Positions 35,802 through 46,425 of a stretch of DNA of 64,000 nt are shown here, piece by piece. The stretch spans positions 1 through 64,000 of the forward strand of contig VKHL01000146.1 of the NCBI GenBank assembly GCA_015146655.1, given 5' to 3'. This DNA is from Ochromonas danica. Taxonomy: Eukaryota > Sar > Chrysophyceae > Chromulinales > Chromulinaceae. The notes beneath the pieces were generated by a model, which saw only the letters and a list, made by a program, of their open reading frames with translations, searched no databases and was not told where the DNA came from. The position numbers were made by a program, and so were the translations under genes. Numbering within the stretch: the first letter of the stretch is position 1; the number at the start of each line of letters is the position of its first letter.

Positions 35802-35984
35802 GTTAGCTGTTTCCTTTTCCTTTCCTTATGATGATAACTATCTCCGCCGTGTATGTGTTTGGTTCTCTAGCACGGTTTTTTGTCCATACCTAACGCTAGA
35901 TCTTGAATAATCGCGTTCCAATATATAGTGAAGATGCATGAGGCAAACTAACAATCAGTAATTGCGTAGCGTTCCTAGTCTACT

Positions 35985-36566
35985 CTATGAAGTCAAGAAT
36001 GAATGATCTCTCGGAATGGACAAGAATTTGTTTAACCTTGGAACCAACAATATTTAAAGGCTATAAATTGTAAACAAATGGCCCCAAGCACAAAAACGCA
36101 GTTCTAGCCATCTTATTAGTTCCTTTGAACCGTAATTCATCAAGACTATAAACTGTAGACAAATTGCCCAAAACGCAAAACGTAGTGCTAACAAGAAATT
36201 TGTTGGATCTCGGATCTATAGCAAGTAGAAGAGAACGCAAGCTTAGCTACAAAAAAATGCTAAGGCTCTCAAATCATAGACAATAGCTATATTTTCTCTC
36301 ACAATCGAAGAGAATAGCTACTAACAGGATAATAACATAAGATAAAATTTCATTGCCTCTTTTACCAAATAAGGCAAGTAGTACTGCACGTCTTGGCAGC
36401 AATATTATAGCACCAAACACTTTAACACAGTTCAGAACCGTCAAATACTGGAGTATATACATATATATAAATAAAAAACAAAGGAGCAAACTGAATCCAT
36501 CCCATACTTTAAACCCAATTCCACAACGCAAACACATAATGAACGTATTATAATATCGATATCCAA
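35985..36566. repeat. 3' flank of HHK copy A, homologous to flanks of copies B, C and E
   Basis: Non-coding sequence after the stop of copy A that recurs, diverged, after the C-terminal coding end of copies B (40107-40599), C (52162-52620) and E (62575-63049). Shared phrases include GGACAAGAATTTGTTTAACC, AGCTTAGCTACAAAA, CTGCACGTC and ATATCGATATCCAACTATCT beside the stop. It shows that segments larger than the coding region were duplicated. Confidence 0.8.
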
Positions 36567-39219
36567 CTATCTATTGCTCATATTACACTCTTCGGTCAGC
36601 TTCTCGTAAGTAGCATAGAACATCTCAATTGAAAATGGTTTCGCCATAAAGGCATCCACGCCAGCATTCATAGCATCCTGCATTGTCTCATGGTCTGAGT
36701 TCGCTGAGACACCAATCACCAATAGGTGGAGCTGCCCTAAACTAACCATACGACATACATTTTCCATCATGCTTCTATCCATCGCATCTGCACCAGATGC
36801 AGCATTCTCATAACCTGCACTACTTGAAAACAGCCCACTATCACGTTCAACATACACCGCGCCAGAAAATCGAGCAATCATAGCATGCTCAAAAGCTCTC
36901 AAACGACGAGTGGCTTCTAACCCATCCATCACAGGCATCTGAAGATCCATCAACACCACGTCGAACAGAGTACGATTAGCTGAAAAACTCTCACAAATAA
37001 GCTTCAATGCCACATCACCATTCTCCGCTATCGTTATCTGATGGCCTAAACGACGCAGCATCATCGACATCATCTTCACGACCCCTGCCGAATCATCGAC
37101 CAACAAGATATTCAACTCTTCTGCTCTCACACTACCTTCATCGGCGTTCCCATCATCCATGTCAAACATACGCAAGGTCGAATCTGAAGACACAAACCGC
37201 ACTCCTTCATTTCCTCGCAAAGATCGATTAAAACCCACACTACGCCTCTCTGAGTCACTATCACTTCCTTCAAACCCGCAAGCCTCCCATATAGTTGAAA
37301 GTGAGGCCCGCAGAAAGTTTCGACGAGAAAAGACCGATTTACGAAGCATACTGCCTGCTGTCATCACATCGGGACGATATGGAATCGAGAACCAAAACAC
37401 ACTCCCTTGCTTGCCATCTCCGCGATGAGCCACGCCATAAGTACCATTCAACGCATCCACGCGACGAGCCAAACTGTACAAACCCAGTCCCGTCCCTCCG
37501 GCTAAACGCTGAGCTTGTTTGAACGGATTGAACAAGTTGGTCATCGCTTCTTCCGATAAGCCGATTCCCTCATCCTCGATCTCGATACGAAGGAAGCTCT
37601 CACTCTCACACTTCCACTCATTTCTATCAACCTCTAGATTTCGATCATCGTTCGTTTCATTAGCATTCATCGCCGAAATATTGGGTTGCATCAACACCGT
37701 GGGAAATATCTGAGATGAGGATGCTCTCGTCCGGGGAGATTCAGATTGAGAGTTCTTTCGAGGAGAGAGTACACAGCTTGGATCATTTACCCCAGAGATA
37801 TCCCTCATCACCCGCAAATCACTCTTCGTACTCACAGCTGACAACATCTTCAGCATCACTTTCACCTCGCCTCCACTCGAATACTTCACGGCATTGCTCA
37901 ATAAACACAAGACATTCTCTTGCAGCCATTGCTTGTCAGTGATGATATGAGAGCAAATCTCTTGCGGCAGCGGATCCAACACGATCGAGATGCGCTGCTG
38001 GATATCCTTCATGCAATTCAAAGGGAGAAGCAAGGTCTGCAGCAGATCAACTGTTTCAAACTTCGGCACCAGCTTCAGACCATTCGAGGCCTTCGTGTAG
38101 TCTAGACAACGGTTAATCGTCATCAACATGAACGAGTTCATGCTGCGAATGTTCTGGACACAATTCAGGACCGACAGAATATTGCTTTCCATTCCATTCA
38201 CATTTTTGTCTCGGATATTCTGCTGACATTCCAAGGCAATGCCAGAGATCAACTCGATGGCACTCAAGAATGACATCAGAGGCTGTGTCAACAAAAAAGC
38301 AGCAATACCAACAATGTTATCAGACAGTCAAACTCTCAGTCTTTGCATAGAATCTCATAAGGCATGGTTGAAGAACATTACTTACCGTTTTCAAGTCGTG
38401 GGCAACATTTGCAATCATGTGACGCGTTTCCGAAGCATGCATCATCTGATTTGACATCTCTTCCTTTTCTTTCGTGACCTTCTGCAACTCCATCATAATG
38501 GATGTCTTGTAAAGTTTACAGCGATACGTCTCAAAGATTACGATCAGACTAAGAAGGCAATAAATGAACACATCTTGGTATTGTAGTTGATTATTGCCTA
38601 ATAAATATACAGCAGTAAACAATGCTGCAATAGTCATCGCCCAAAGACTAAAATACAACTTCACATCCTGCTCACGATATATTATGCTAAACAGAAGAGG
38701 GAAAGTCATCAGACAAGCACCAGCTTCGTGAGTTAAACTCAGCTTCATTTCTGACTGTGTACAACTCCAACTGTCAACTCCATCATGACATTCCTTCATC
38801 ATGATGGTTCGGGTCAATAAACGAAAGATGAACCAAATCGTACAGCCTACTACAGTATAAGTTCGCATCCATGGGACTTTGCTTCTCCAATAGACATGCC
38901 AGTGTTGACTATTGGAAAGTAGATGATTGGCAAAGCACTGATAGAAGAAGGATATCCACATTGAGAAGAAAACAGTCATTAACCCTACCGCTGGGAATAT
39001 GAACAAAACATTCGGGTGGATCAAGATATCATAGTAAGCAGGTAATTGAATGATTGACAAGTAACAGTAGGTGAGAAAGAGTACTCCTAGAGATTCATTC
39101 TCTGTCGCACTCCAAGACCAAACACACTTCTCATCATTACTACCACGAAGAAGAAGGGAAGAAGAATCAAAAGAATATCGTCGACCCCAGATGAATTCCT
39201 TGAACAACATGAACTTCAT
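36567..39219 (-). CDS. membrane-bound hybrid histidine kinase, copy A (intact)
   Basis: Two exons: 39219-38386 and 38282-36567; 103-bp intron placed right after the H-box; 849 residues. About six hydrophobic segments fill residues 30-230. The H-box MIANVAHDLKT-PLMSF holds His274. The ATPase has N-box LCLLSNAVKYSS, G1 EIEDEGIGLS, F-box NPFKQAQRL and G2 AGGTGLGLYSLARRV. The receiver has LLVDD (674-675), Asp724 in VVLMDLQMPVMDG, and Lys826 in FMAKPF. All catalytic boxes are present, so it should be an active sensor kinase; the ligand is unknown. It is the only complete member of the A-E copy family inside the window. A long TTC tract precedes it. Confidence 0.92.
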
Positions 39220-39314
39220 TTTATGAACAAGAGAAAGGATAAAATATTGTGAACAACGATGACGACTTTCTTTAGTGTCAAGAAATAAATTATTACTTTG
39301 TCTAGGTTATGATA

Positions 39315-39380
39315 TTCTTCTTCTTCTTCTTCTTCTTCTTCTTCTTCTTCTTCTTCTTCTTCTTCTTCTTCTTCTTCTTC
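39315..39380. repeat. (TTC)22 microsatellite in the 5' flank of copy A
   Basis: Sixty-six bases of uninterrupted TTC about 100 bp upstream of the copy A start codon. The matching place in the 5' flank of copy D (near 61436-61450) has only a short TTCTTC, so the tract expanded after duplication. The rest of 39220-39594 shows no gene and should hold the copy A promoter. Confidence 0.9.
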
Positions 39381-39594
39381 CAAGGTATTGTTGAATATGA
39401 TTGTGATAGTGATAGTGGTACGATGTATGTCATTCTACCCCCCACACCATTGGAATGAGCTTTTAGACTTTGAGTAGTGGTCACAGTAGCGGAGAATTCA
39501 CCTTACAGTACACATTCCAGGCATTCGCATTTATTATTGATTATCACACAAATCATCGATGAATCAATAAAGTGTATTATTATCATTTAAGGCT

Positions 39595-39981
39595 ATGTTT
39601 ATATCATCTGTCTCCTTTATACAACGATATAATCGACAAATAAGAACTCCCTTTCATCGACTTCTATCAGTTGGAATACATCATCATCCAATAGATGATA
39701 TTGATATTTTGGCATTTGATTTTGATGGGGTCATCTGTGCAAGTGCCAAGGAGACCGCATTGACTGCCTTGCGAACTTCGTCCTCTCTCTGGTCTATCCC
39801 ACCTTGTCCTCAACAAGCTAATAGTGCTGACTCATTCACAATAATGACCAATGTTGTAGAGGACGTCTTATTAGGAGTGCGGCCCATTGTGGAGACTGGC
39901 TATGAGATGGTTCTCTTATCAAGATATGTTCAAGAACGCTATGCTCATGAATCACCTTCCTTTCATGAAATAGAGAGATGA
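39595..39981 (+). pseudogene. truncated HAD-superfamily hydrolase (5' part only)
   Basis: The frame gives 128 residues. IDILAFDFDGVICASAKETALTA is HAD motif I, with the nucleophile in DFDGV. VRPIVETGYEMVLLSRYVQE follows, a block shared with plastid-type HAD hydrolases of algae and plants. Motifs II-IV and the rest of the enzyme are missing. The frame ends at 39981, and a +1 frame carries on to about 40110. Within that tail, about 40 bp at 40057-40097 match the receiver-coding part of HHK copy A. The gene therefore seems cut by recombination with kinase sequence. An N-terminal extension could be a targeting peptide. Confidence 0.6.
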
Positions 39982-40056
39982 AACGAAAGCACTGGTAAAC
40001 AACATCATTCTCTCCGGGCAACAGTATCGACACTATCTTCTCGATTGCTACCGAAA

Positions 40057-40858
40057 CATCGACCAAATTCAACTCTTCTGCTCTCACATCACCTTGTTAG
40101 ATCGTGAATAACAGGGTTGACCACTCATGAAGACTGTCGCTTTTAGACCTAAAGGATTACAGTTGCTCCACACACAAGTTGCTCGAAACGCAAAAAGTAA
40201 TTCTTATCACGTCACAGCAAATATGCTAGATTAGCAAGCAGAAGAGAATACAAGCTTAGCTACAAAATATGTAAGGTCTCTCGCAATCGAAGACAACAGT
40301 TAAACTATACAGGATGATATCATTCACTAAAAAACAATTATAATAAGACAAGCCGAATAAGACAAGCTGCTGCACGTCCTGAGAATACTATTACACTACT
40401 AAACCCATCAACACAGATCGAAATCTTCCGTGCTGTTTGGAGACAGATGAAAGACACCTTGATTTGCCATCGTCTAACCCAGCATCATCGAACACTGGAG
40501 TATGCATATAAATAAAAAGTAAAGGAACAGCCTGATTCCATCCACTGATTTAACATAAATTCCACAACGCAAACAAACTACTGTAATATTGATATCCAAC
40601 TATCTATTGCTCATATTACACTCTTCTCTCAACTTCTCGTAAGTAGCATAGAACATCTCAATTGAAAATGGTTTCGCCATAAAGGCATCCACGCCAGCAT
40701 TCATAGCATCCTGCATTGTCTCATGGTCTGAGTTCGCTGAGACACCAATCACCAATAGGTGGAGCTGCCCTAAACTAACCATACGACATACATTTTCCAT
40801 CATGCTTCTATCCATCGCATCTGCACCAGATGCAGCATTCTCATAACCTGCACTACTT
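40057..40858 (-). pseudogene. hybrid histidine kinase fragment, copy B
   Basis: Three pieces related to copy A. A scrap at 40057-40097 matches the region coding RAEELN..LVDD. Then comes copy-A-like 3' flank (40107-40599). Then 40600-40858 codes for the last 86 or so receiver residues, from SSAGYENAASG to NMSNR. The coding piece is almost identical to copy A (a few bases differ near the stop), while the flank is clearly more diverged. It ends abruptly at about 40858, where unrelated sequence begins. No kinase domain remains. Confidence 0.85.
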
Positions 40859-41365
40859 GAAAGAGAAGGCGAATGAGAAAGAGAAGATGGGAAAGGGTGA
40901 GGTAGAGATGGTGAAGAGTGAAAGGGAGAAGAAGGAAGTGGAAGAGGAGATAGAGGCAGTGGCATGTGGTCGGATGGGGTCTACCGTGATGCGAGCAGGT
41001 CAACCTTTGTTGTTGCTGGTTCCATTGTTCTATGCAGGGTATGTGTTTGACCCAGCAGTGTTTTACTTAGTGTTGTCATTGTTGGGGGTGTTATTGTTGA
41101 TGTTATTGTTAGGAGGAGGGATATGGTGGTGGTGGATGTTGTTGGATGATGAGCGGAAGAAGTCAATGCGAAGGTGTTTGGAAGGGTGTGTGAATAGGTT
41201 GTGTAGAAGTTGGGGATGTTGTCGGCGAGGCCAATGACAGAAAGTGATGGTATTAATGCAGAGGGTGATGAGGTATCATGGTGGAGTTTGTTGGTAGTGG
41301 TCTTACGGTTTATCGCGATCTTGATCGTTCTCTTTCTTTCAGGAGAAGCTGAAGAGGAGCATTGA
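40859..41365 (+). pseudogene. possible 5'-truncated multi-pass membrane protein gene
   Basis: A rightward frame running to 41239 codes a Glu/Lys-rich stretch, then two hydrophobic segments (PLLLLVPLFYAGYVFDPAVF and FYLVLSLLGVLLLMLLLGGG) and a basic end. After a possible short intron, another frame gives GDEVSWWSLLVVVLRFIAIL, then IVLFLSGEAEEEH and a stop at 41365. Hydrophobic helices with charged ends suggest a real membrane protein, but the family is unknown, I found no clean splice joint, and the 5' end abuts kinase fragment B. It may be a relic. Confidence 0.35.
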
Positions 41366-41582
41366 TGAAGTGACATGCACAAGAGAGCTCTGTTCCATTG
41401 TAATGAAATATCAGTGGTTCATGCTTTCATTAATGTCTTCAATCACTCTTCATGAAGACTGCATAGACCCTTCGATATATTGGATATGTAGCGGAGGAAA
41501 CAACGGCAAAGTGAGATATTAAGAAGAAATGTGATGTAGAGTATTGCTGTTCCTCAGTCACGCATACAAACTATCACCACCA

Positions 41583-41868
41583 TTAAGTTGGAATACCATC
41601 TGAAATGGCTTCTTCTGCATCTTCTTCACTATATAGCTTCAGATATCGTGATGGTGGGTTGTTTAAACCAGCAGGCCTCTTTTGGTAAAGGAGTCCACAG
41701 ATGACTGTTATGCCACCCAAAATATCTAAAGAGCTCAAAAGGCTTTTCTAAATAAGCCGTTTGCATGACCGCGGCGTAGGCCAATAAGGCATGAGGAATA
41801 GTATTTCGTTTTCGAGAAGACAACCAACAACGCCACACCACCACAGAATCCTTTGTTGATAGAGACAA
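41583..41868 (-). pseudogene. C-terminal relic of an EamA/DMT-type transporter
   Basis: Leftward. One frame gives HALLAYAAVMQTAYLEKPFELF; a second, one base out, gives DILGGITVICGLLYQKRPAG. It ends with a hydrophilic tail KLYSEEDAEEAISDGIPT and a stop. Together they look like the last two helices of a drug/metabolite (EamA) transporter, with one single-base frameshift between them. The rest of the gene is absent. The tail and the 3' flank recur at 44090-44190 on the other strand. Confidence 0.55.
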
Positions 41869-41870
41869 GA

Positions 41871-42587
41871 GAGATTACAGGAATGGTCACCTCGGATATT
41901 ACCATTATTCATACCCGTCGAAGTTGTCTCGCTTATATTCTTAAAGCGATCCTGCTAATGATCGCATTTATTTTGTTACTAAATTCCCATCCAAATTAAC
42001 TCCTTTCGCAATACAATACCTACATTTTCATTGCACTGTGAGGAAAACACAACTCACATAAGTAAAGCACAAAGAAAGGAAGATGATGAAAGTCCACTGT
42101 AGTCTAGACACTCGTTTGACACTTCTTGATGAGAAAGCAGGTGAGATGGTTTGTTTCATCACTATGAGAACAAATCTGAAAGGTGTTTCTGTGTATCTGG
42201 GAGTAGTTTATTCCAAGAAGTGTTTCTTCACCTCACACAATGGAGGGATCTACAATTTCCTCACAAAATAGCTGGATGGCTGTTAAAACTCGCTTGTTTA
42301 GACTTTTCTTCACGGGTATTAGAAGTTACAGGAAATGAAGGGTTGTGAAGTAGTGAGACTCTCACTTCTTCTTCTTCAACCACACAGAAAGACAGGGACT
42401 AGACTAGACTAGTTACTAGTCTAGTGGTAGCATTCCATTAGTAAGAAGAAGTGACGCTATAGGAGAGAGATCTCATTCAGAGTAGTACTTTATTTCTCTT
42501 CACAGATAGCTCATCTCATACCTGCGAGAATTTTCCCAATTATTATTTCAGACTATTGAACGTGAAGTTGAAAGATCGATCGTCATC
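41871..42587. other. intergenic; 10-bp-stem palindrome at 42403-42425
   Basis: About 700 bp before the MATH-BTB gene. Two overlapping frames at 42083-42348 show no family and are not supported. ACTAGACTAG-TTA-CTAGTCTAGT at 42403-42425 can form a perfect 10-bp stem and overlaps a short ACTAG tandem repeat. It may be a regulatory site for the BTB gene. Confidence 0.4.
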
Positions 42588-43664
42588 ATGTTGCTTGAAA
42601 CTAGTGTACTTAAATCAAGTAGTGCTTCCTTTACCATCAGCTTTTGCGGATTATCTGGTTTTCAATCTGGAACTGGAAAAGAAATGACTAGTCCTCTTGC
42701 AGAATTAGGAGGCTACCGCTGGAGTGTCTCCATCAATCCAGTGGGTATAAAAAACGAATCGAAAGGCTCTCTATCGTGTTATCTTTTATTATTATTAAAA
42801 AACAAGTCCCGGAAAGAGATTAAAGCCTCCTATAACATTGCCATGGTCAGTCGTTATGCGGGGAAAGACCACGCCTACGAAAGCATCAAAAACTTTTACC
42901 CAGAACAATGTCAGGGATATCTTAAATTCATTTCGATTGCAGAATTAAAGAATCCAGCCAATGGATATTGTAATGATGATACAATTGTCATCCGTGTCGA
43001 CATCCGCATCTATGGCGATCTTGAAAAGAAAGTGCTCAATGCACCATGGACAAACACTCACATTACCAATAACAGTCCACATGCATCAACATTGAAGAAT
43101 AGCCTCTCCTCCATGCTCTTCAATCCTCTCTGCTCTGACATTACCATACTCGTAGGAGAAGAAAGAATCCCTGCTCATCATTTAATCTTGGTATCGAGAT
43201 CTGAAGTCTTCCGAGCCATGCTCTCATCCACCATGATCGAAGCTACTGAGCGTGTGGTGCACATTGATGACTTCGACCTGCCTGTGGTCAAAGCCATGCT
43301 GCGCTTCCTCTATTCCGATGACTGTGAAGAACACGACTTAGCAGACCATGGAGATCAATTACTGGCCATCGCCTGCAAATATGGTATACCAGGTCTGGTG
43401 GAGAAGGTGGAAAGCCACTTGAGCTCCACTCTCACCATCGCCAATGCAGTGCAAGTGTTGAGGATGGCGGACATGTGCAATGCTCAAAAGTTAAGATATA
43501 GTGCTCTGGACTATATTGCTCTTAATCTTAAGGCAGTAGTGCAGAATCGTGACTTCAGTCAACATATGGATCGCCAGTTGATGTTTGATCTTATATGCTG
43601 GCTTTCTGGTGTATCGTCAGATACCATTGATACCCGGTCGAATGAAGAAGAAGAAGAATTCTAA
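42588..43664 (+). CDS. MATH-BTB protein (SPOP/BPM-like CUL3 adaptor)
   Basis: Single exon, 358 residues. Residues about 10-142 form a MATH/TRAF-like fold: YRWSVSINPVG, LSCYLLLLLKNKSRKEIKAS and CNDDTIVIRVDIRIYG. Residues about 175-270 are a BTB/POZ domain: FNPLCSDITILVGEERIPAH, HLILVSRSEVFRAMLSS, MIEATERVVHIDDFDLPVVKA and FLYSDD. A BACK-like helical part follows. Such proteins bring substrates to Cullin-3 ubiquitin ligases: MATH binds the substrate, BTB binds CUL3. The C-terminus ends in a Glu run (EEEEEF). Relics of a transporter gene lie on both sides. Substrates cannot be predicted. Confidence 0.88.
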   Translation: MLLETSVLKSSSASFTISFCGLSGFQSGTGKEMTSPLAELGGYRWSVSINPVGIKNESKGSLSCYLLLLLKNKSRKEIKASYNIAMVSRYAGKDHAYESIKNFYPEQCQGYLKFISIAELKNPANGYCNDDTIVIRVDIRIYGDLEKKVLNAPWTNTHITNNSPHASTLKNSLSSMLFNPLCSDITILVGEERIPAHHLILVSRSEVFRAMLSSTMIEATERVVHIDDFDLPVVKAMLRFLYSDDCEEHDLADHGDQLLAIACKYGIPGLVEKVESHLSSTLTIANAVQVLRMADMCNAQKLRYSALDYIALNLKAVVQNRDFSQHMDRQLMFDLICWLSGVSSDTIDTRSNEEEEEF

Positions 43665-43859
43665 AGAAGAGGAAGCAAATGGATTGAGCAACACAGGCTG
43701 ATCGTTGCTGTGCGTCTTTTGTCTGGTGGTGAGCACAGTATTGGCTTCGTCAAGTAGAAGATAGGTGCTTTTAGGAGGTCACCTGCAAAATGTGCATTAA
43801 GACATCTGGACAATAGACCAACATTTTCAACACCTTAAGACAGCTTAACTTATGGCTAG

Positions 43860-44143
43860 TACTACCTAATGGCATGCGCTGTATTTCCTTGACATTGATT
43901 TCTTTAATAGCACAGGCTTCGGACTGCTTGTCGCTATTCCACCATTACTCTCTGTCATCGCCTCCTTTAAATTCTTCGAGCTCGAAAACGCTACTGAGAT
44001 CTCCGGATCTCATTCCCCAACAGCTACAAAAGCCGATGCGGCTTTTGTATCGCACTGATTTCCAACACCTGCAAACTTGTTTTGACAAGCTATATGGTGA
44101 TAAAAATACAGAAGAAGTCATTTCAGACGATATTCCTACTTAA
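43860..44143 (+). pseudogene. gene relic sharing its 3' end with the transporter relic at 41.6 kb
   Basis: The end of this rightward frame, KLYGDKNTEEVISDDIPT-stop, matches KLYSEEDAEEAISDGIPT-stop at 41583 on the other strand. The homology runs on into the 3' flank (TTAATGGTGG, then TGACTGA...AACA.CAATACTC). Further upstream, another frame gives TGFGLLVAIPPLLSVIASFK, a possible membrane helix. Frames are not continuous. I read it as the decayed 3' end of a second copy of the same gene. Confidence 0.5.
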
Positions 44144-44784
44144 TGGTGGCGATGGTAGTGATGATTTGTACGCCTGACTGATGAACAACAATACTCCCCA
44201 TCAAATTTGTTCTTACATCTCCCCTTGCCGTTGTTGATGGGCAACATTTGTTCTTATCCACGTATGGGGGTTGATGGTTGTATTTATCCATAAAAAAGAT
44301 GCACAGGTACTTTGAGGATGTTTCGCTGTGTATGAAAAGCTCAATCTGGGATATCCATTGGCGCTTCCTTTCATACTGTCACATCTGATCATACTATCCT
44401 CTTTCTAACACAAAACACAAAACACAAGCAATCGATAGAATCCGCCACCAGTAGATCGCGTCGAGAGAGAGAGCACAGAGCGATGCCAATATAATTATTG
44501 CAATGCTTGTGTACATACTAAATATATTACAACTAGTCTACCTTCATTAATGATCTGATTGTCATTACTCAGAAAATTAATATAACACAACAAATAACTC
44601 TGCTAGGAACGAGACAATGATGGAAAATCCTTCTTCCCTCTTTTTCAACCAACACGTACCACACTATAGACTGTAAACAAGAGGATATCTTCTTGATAAC
44701 CTTTCACAAGCGCTATCATAATGATCTTTATAGATACACCATCTACAGTAGACAAACGCTCTAGTCTATATATCCATCATCCAT
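44144..44784. other. intergenic
   Basis: About 640 bp, AT-rich, downstream of both the relic and the leftward LRR gene. Its first 50 bp are homologous to the flank at 41530-41585. No gene seen. Confidence 0.4.
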
Positions 44785-46425
44785 CTAATCGCTGACACGT
44801 TTAATCCAGTGATAAGATAGATATTCAGCGAATTCATAATAGAATTCATCTTCATATATTTTGATAAATCCTTCTTCCAGAGTAGAAGGCCACTTCATCT
44901 CCTTACTCAGCAACAATCCATCCAGCAACTCTTCAGGAACATTCTCAGCCACACTGAGGTCAACGATGTTCAGATTAGAAAGTTTCGATATTGCTTCAAG
45001 ACTCTCCCATCCACAATAATCGATGGTTAACGTCTTCAGCAACTGACATGCCTTGATCAACTCACTCAAAGATCTATCAGAAAAGTGGACGGTTTTCAAG
45101 TCCAAATCCGTCAGACTATTGGCATGGTCTGATATGGCTGCCAAAGTAGCATCAGTATATTGATTATTGACTGTTGGGAGAAGATGCAAACTGTTCACAT
45201 GGGGAAGATCCTGCAGTAGGGAGATCAAGGAGCTCTCTGATGTGATGGAAACATCTAATTCAATGTGGTAAGGTTCCAACATGGACTTCAGATTCCCCCT
45301 CGGATGATAGTAGCCTTCACTCAGTCTTAAAGTCACTTTCTTGTATTGTCTTCTTCTCAATGCATGAGATAAACAAATAGCCCAATCTTCATTGTGACCT
45401 TTCACCTCTATTGAAACCAACTTTCTCTTTTCATCTGTCTCAATAATTCCATCAATAGTCCCATCCTGGAGATGTGGACACTGTTCATAGAGTCGTCGTA
45501 GAGTCTCTATGCTACATGGTTTACATCTCAAGATTACTAAACGAGTCAACTTTGGACAAGATGCTGCAACTGAGACCACAAGATCTTCTGCATCGAAGGA
45601 CATCTGTGTGTTACTAACCTCAAGAACCTCCAACAATCCTCCTGATGATGAGAGATAGGATATCAAAGAAGGCATCGCCTGCGAGGTACCCAACACCTTC
45701 AGACATATCTGATTCTCAATGAGGGTAGATACAATAAAATCCATGTCTTCTTCATAGATACCGGAAATATATTGAGATGTGGTAATATTGAGTTGTCGTA
45801 AACTAGAGGCATGCTTTCTGAGGAGGTTTGTTATCATCACATTAATGTCATGATGTCTTTCAGGATGTCTGTTTTTTGTACTATAACTTTTAAGAGAGAT
45901 CTTGACAAGAGAATTCTCTGTCAATTCCTTTACCAACACACTCAAGACAATATCAGTCAGATGTTCATAATATCTGTCAATTTTATCCACATTTATAGTT
46001 ATACCCTGCAGATTATGACAATGACTCAAGAAGATAGAGAGATTGTTCTCTATTTCAGTAAGATCAGAGGAGTGTTGGTTCATAATCAATCTTGTAATCT
46101 CAACAGATTGAAGAGCAGGACAGTAGGATTTCATATCTAACATTGTCATAATATCTTCTAAGGCATCATCCACCCCAACAGGAAAGTTTTCCACAAAGAA
46201 TACCTTACGACTCACCAGCCATTTAATGAATATCCTCATGTTTTTCTCAGAAATATAGGGATCAAGTGTTGATAATCTAAGGCGAGTCAAAGAAGTCAAC
46301 CAGTCTTCTCGTTCATTCTTCTCAACACAGGCTACATCCAACGTCGACAAATCCTTCCATTTCAACCACTCTCCATAAACAGTGTGAAGAATATCTCTAG
46401 GTAGACACCAGATAACACTCATCAC
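44785..46425 (-). CDS. F-box-like leucine-rich-repeat protein
   Basis: Single exon, 546 residues from the chosen ATG; the frame is open to 46497. The N-terminus LPRDILHTVYGEWLKWKDLS-TLDVACV resembles an F-box (LPxxIL...WLxxxDL). The rest is an irregular leucine-rich array, for example LLEVLEVSNTQMS, CPKLTRLVILRCKPCSIETL, LTDLDLKTVHFSDRSLSELI and LKTLTIDYCGWESLEAISKL. F-box/LRR proteins select substrates for SCF ubiquitin ligases, and a CUL3-type adaptor lies next door, though the pairing may be chance. The later ATG is chosen because the first 24 residues of the longer frame are a non-conserved hydrophobic run next to a poly-A tract. Confidence 0.75.
   Translation of the reverse strand: MMSVIWCLPRDILHTVYGEWLKWKDLSTLDVACVEKNEREDWLTSLTRLRLSTLDPYISEKNMRIFIKWLVSRKVFFVENFPVGVDDALEDIMTMLDMKSYCPALQSVEITRLIMNQHSSDLTEIENNLSIFLSHCHNLQGITINVDKIDRYYEHLTDIVLSVLVKELTENSLVKISLKSYSTKNRHPERHHDINVMITNLLRKHASSLRQLNITTSQYISGIYEEDMDFIVSTLIENQICLKVLGTSQAMPSLISYLSSSGGLLEVLEVSNTQMSFDAEDLVVSVAASCPKLTRLVILRCKPCSIETLRRLYEQCPHLQDGTIDGIIETDEKRKLVSIEVKGHNEDWAICLSHALRRRQYKKVTLRLSEGYYHPRGNLKSMLEPYHIELDVSITSESSLISLLQDLPHVNSLHLLPTVNNQYTDATLAAISDHANSLTDLDLKTVHFSDRSLSELIKACQLLKTLTIDYCGWESLEAISKLSNLNIVDLSVAENVPEELLDGLLLSKEMKWPSTLEEGFIKIYEDEFYYEFAEYLSYHWIKRVSD

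Noticed and set aside
40600-40965. Fusion protein of a Pro/Ser-rich leader with the copy B receiver end
   Set aside because: The leader is the antisense of Glu/Lys code beyond the copy B breakpoint; the joint is accidental.
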